The translations under genes and the position numbers were made by a program. From NCBI RefSeq assembly GCF_024464595.1, contig NZ_JANHAW010000001.1, forward strand, positions 1,257,083 to 1,321,082: 64,000 nucleotides of DNA. Direction: 5' to 3'. The DNA is from Halobellus litoreus (GTDB taxonomy: Archaea > Halobacteriota > Halobacteria > Halobacteriales > Haloferacaceae). Shown piece by piece: positions 61,656 through 64,000 of this stretch (position 1 is the stretch's first letter; the number at the start of each line of letters is the position of its first letter). The notes beneath the pieces are model-generated. The model searched no databases and had not been told where the DNA came from. It worked only from the letters and a program-made list of their open reading frames with translations.

Positions 61656-63029
61656 TCAGTACGTCTCGAGGTAGCGGTCGAGTTCCCACTGGGAGACGTC
61701 GATGCGGAACTCGTCGTACTCCTGGGTCTTCGCCTCGATGAACTTCTCGTAGACGTGCTCGCCGAGCGCTTCCGCGATGACCTCGTCCTCTTCGAGCGCG
61801 TCGACGGCCTCGCCGAGGTTCGCGGGAAGCGTGTCGATGCCGTACTCCTCGCGCTTTGCCTCGTCGAACTCGTAGATGTTCTCTCTGACCGGGTCGGGCG
61901 CTTCGAGGCCGTCCTCGACGCCGTTGAGGCCGGCGTGGATGATCGCCGCGAACGCGAGGTAGGGGTTACACGACGGATCCGGCGACCGGAGCTCGATGCG
62001 GGAGGCCGCGGGGACGCGCGCGGCCGGCTTCCGGATGAGCGCCGAGCGGTTGCGGTCGGACCACGCGATGTAGACCGGGGCCTCGTAGCCGGGCACGAGC
62101 CGCTTGTAGGAGTTCACCGTCGGGTCGGCGACGGCCGTGATGGCCGGGGCGTGTTCGAGGACGCCCGCGAGGAAAGAGTGCGCCGTCTCCGAGAGGTTGA
62201 ACTCGTCGTCCTCGTCGTGGAAGGCGTTGTTCCCGTCCTCGTCGAACAGCGAGACGTGGGTGTGCATCCCCGAGCCGTTGATCTTCGGGATCGGCTTGGG
62301 CATAAACGTCGCGTGGAGGTCGTGTTGGGCCGCGATGGCGCGGACGACCGTTCGGAACGTCCCGACGTTGTCGGCCGTCGAGAGCGCGTCGTCGTACTCG
62401 AAGTTGATCTCGTGTTGGCCCTCGGCGACCTCGTGGTGGCTGGCCTCGATCTCGAAGCCCATCTGTTCGAGGCCGTAGATGATGTCGCGGCGCACGTCGC
62501 TGGCGAGGTCCTTCGGCGCGAGGTCGAAGTAGCCCCCGGCGTCGTTCGTCTTCGTCGTCGCGCGACCCTCCTCGTCCTCCTCGAAGAGGAAGAACTCGGG
62601 TTCGGGCGCGACGTTGACGGTGTAGCCCATCTCCTCGGCGCGGTCGAGGGCGTTCTTCAGGACGCGGCGCGGGTCGCCCTCGAAGGGTTCGCCGGTGGAG
62701 GTGTTGATGACGTCGCAGATGAGCCGGGCCGAGCGGCCGTCGCGCCACGGGAGGATGGCGAACGTCTCGGGATCGGGCTTGAGGCGCATGTCCGACTCCT
62801 GAATGCGGACGAAGCCCTCGATGCTGGACCCGTCGAAGTAGATGCCGTCCGTGAAGGCCTTCTCGGCCTGTGTCGCCGGGACGGCGACGTTCTTCACGGT
62901 CCCGAGAATGTCGGTGAACTGCAGGCGGAGAAAGTCCACGTCTTTCTCTTCTATCTCGTCGATGACGCGCTGTGCTTCGGCGGAGAGACCGCCGTCGGGT
63001 GCGGCGGCAGGTGTGTTTTCGTCCGTCAT
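61656..63029 (-). CDS. glnA: Glutamine synthetase, type I
   Basis: 457 residues. Signatures are [17 protein letters not shown] (N-terminal), [14 protein letters not shown] (metal-binding glutamates), [18 protein letters not shown] and the substrate-binding [20 protein letters not shown]. It makes glutamine from glutamate, ammonia and ATP. A TATA box lies about 35 bases upstream. Divergent from an Lrp-family gene that likely regulates it. Confidence 0.97.
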   Translation of the reverse strand: MTDENTPAAAPDGGLSAEAQRVIDEIEEKDVDFLRLQFTDILGTVKNVAVPATQAEKAFTDGIYFDGSSIEGFVRIQESDMRLKPDPETFAILPWRDGRSARLICDVINTSTGEPFEGDPRRVLKNALDRAEEMGYTVNVAPEPEFFLFEEDEEGRATTKTNDAGGYFDLAPKDLASDVRRDIIYGLEQMGFEIEASHHEVAEGQHEINFEYDDALSTADNVGTFRTVVRAIAAQHDLHATFMPKPIPKINGSGMHTHVSLFDEDGNNAFHDEDDEFNLSETAHSFLAGVLEHAPAITAVADPTVNSYKRLVPGYEAPVYIAWSDRNRSALIRKPAARVPAASRIELRSPDPSCNPYLAFAAIIHAGLNGVEDGLEAPDPVRENIYEFDEAKREEYGIDTLPANLGEAVDALEEDEVIAEALGEHVYEKFIEAKTQEYDEFRIDVSQWELDRYLETY

Positions 63030-63060
63030 ATCCTGGACAATCGAATCCGAACACTCCCAG

Positions 63061-63067
63061 TATAAAG
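63061..63067 (-). promoter_or_regulatory. TATA box of glnA
   Basis: CTTTATA on the minus strand in the 126-base glnA-lrp divergent region. The spacing gives transcription initiation within about 10 bases of the glnA start codon. Confidence 0.6.
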
Positions 63068-63155
63068 ACCTTATCGCTTAGTGCAAATGCCCGTGGTTGC
63101 TAGTCTAATTGGATATTCGTAAAATTCTAATGCCCACAGTCGCATCGTGAGTGTA

Positions 63156-63614
63156 ATGACGTACGAAAACCTCGACGCAAAACTGATCAACGCACTACTC
63201 GGCGACGGACGGGCCAGTCTCCGAAGTCTCGCAGAAGACCTCGACGTCTCCGTCACCACTGTCTCGAATCACCTCCGCGACCTCGAAGACGAGGGGGTCA
63301 TCGAGGGCTATTCCCCGCGCGTGAACTACGACGCGCTCGGCTACGACGTCACGGCGATCATCCAACTGAAGGTCGAGGGGAGTGCCCTTCCGGACATCAC
63401 CGAACGGCTCAAGGGACACAAACAGATGGTCACCGTCTACGAGGTGACCGGCGATTACGACGTCATCGCGGTCGGGAAGTTCGAGGACACAGACGGGATG
63501 AACGATCAGATCAAGGAACTGCTCACCGACACGGACATCCGCGAGTCGAACACGAGCGTCGTCCTCAACGCCGTCGTCGAGAACGCGCAGTTCGACCTCG
63601 ACGTCGACGAGTAG
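63156..63614 (+). CDS. lrp: Lrp/AsnC-family transcriptional regulator
   Basis: 152 residues. The N-terminal HTH ([20 protein letters not shown] and [20 protein letters not shown]) is followed by the RAM ligand-binding domain ([40 protein letters not shown]). Lrp proteins bind DNA as multimers and sense amino acids. The position divergent from glnA, as in other haloarchaea, points to control of nitrogen assimilation. ATG at 63156 is preferred to the in-frame GTG at 63147. Confidence 0.93.
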   Translation: MTYENLDAKLINALLGDGRASLRSLAEDLDVSVTTVSNHLRDLEDEGVIEGYSPRVNYDALGYDVTAIIQLKVEGSALPDITERLKGHKQMVTVYEVTGDYDVIAVGKFEDTDGMNDQIKELLTDTDIRESNTSVVLNAVVENAQFDLDVDE

Positions 63615-63734
63615 TCGAGACACACCGTCAACGAGCCTCTGGAAAACCCGCTGGGTCGGTCAATGCCGTCGAGAGGTCGACGTCCGTACCGCCGCGGCGT
63701 CGATCCGTCAGGCGGTACACCGCTTCGACCGACG

Positions 63735-64000
63735 TTACGTCGATCCGGCGAGCGGTTCGTCCTCGGCGTGGGCGCGCACCCAGAGCTGGCCGATCCGCGA
63801 GAGTCGGGTCCGGTAGGACTTCCCGTGTTCCTCCTGTTCGATGTATCCCTTCCCGCCCGGGCCGAGCCGGTCGACGTTGTAGATGACCTTGGACCTGAAC
63901 GAGTCGGTGTACTCCTCGTTCATATCGCGGGCGAGCGTCTCCGCGAGCTCGGAGACCGAATCGAACTCGCCGTACTCGCCGAGTTCGAAGAGGATGACCT
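63735..64000 (-). CDS. 3' part of a haloarchaeal protein, cut by the window edge
   Basis: About 88 C-terminal residues are visible: VILFELGEYGEFDSVSELAE, then TLARDMNEEYTDSFRSKVIY, NVDRLGPGGKGYIEQEEHGK and SYRTRLSRIGQLWVRAHAED. The pattern of short helices plus LGPGGKGYIE and a Lys/Arg-rich strand suggests a winged-helix DNA-binding protein. The start lies outside the window. I do not recognise the family. Confidence 0.75.
   Translation of the reverse strand, partial: VILFELGEYGEFDSVSELAETLARDMNEEYTDSFRSKVIYNVDRLGPGGKGYIEQEEHGKSYRTRLSRIGQLWVRAHAEDEPLAGST

Overview
The window comes from a halophilic archaeon (class Halobacteria, probably order Haloferacales). The evidence is a GC-rich, acidic proteome, TATA boxes about 27 bases upstream of start codons (leaderless transcripts), and archaeal or haloarchaeal markers: PCNA, PriL, Hjc, RfcS, MCM, TFB, SAMP2-like modifier, halocyanin, DUF1931 histone-fold protein. 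Gene order (pcn, priL, samp2, rfcS, alaS, mcm, minD1, tfb, trm1, glnA, lrp) resembles, from memory, the HVO_0170s to HVO_0240 part of the Haloferax volcanii chromosome, so this is mostly conserved chromosomal backbone with insertions. I recognised no tRNA, rRNA, CRISPR array or intact insertion sequence.

1-2.2 kb: a small RHH regulator, a YhhQ-type transporter and RlmE. 2.2-12.4 kb: the most distinctive accessory block, a cytochrome c maturation (System I-like) island. It holds ccmE-ccmA-ccmB, a reverse operon (di-haem TsdA-like cytochrome, ccdA, ccmC, ccmD, halocyanin) and a divergent operon (thioredoxin, ccmF, a secreted beta-sandwich-type protein). Together these could make, export and attach haem and build an extracellular thiosulfate-oxidising or similar electron-transfer module that hands electrons to halocyanin. 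No ccmH is present.

12.6-24.6 kb: PCNA, a membrane-fused sulfite-oxidase-type molybdoenzyme, PriL, SWIM protein, Hjc, sulfatase plus GtrA, RpiA, a histone-fold protein, LarB, SurE and a GIY-YIG protein. 24.6-43.1 kb: a decayed cold-shock gene, an ABC exporter, a flavodoxin-fold reductase, GlmM-type mutase, GNAT, a SAMP2-like modifier with residues beyond its diglycine, RfcS, AlaS, a hydrolase fold without its serine, an amidotransferase, a 20-bp tandem repeat beside a cupin gene, ferredoxin, GT87, ferritin-like protein and a bioYMN biotin transporter with a BirA-like operator.

43.2-54 kb: MCM helicase interrupted by a 644-residue intein that carries extra helix-turn-helix modules, then a tight run of haloarchaea-specific unknown genes with MinD1, TFB and a second P-loop-degenerate ParA-like protein. 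54-64 kb: HIT protein, a strongly structured intergenic element, uracil-DNA glycosylase, PRPP synthetase, a beta-propeller-like protein, a SWIM protein, Trm1, YihY, PAP2 phosphatase, glutamine synthetase, divergent Lrp, and the 3' end of one further gene.
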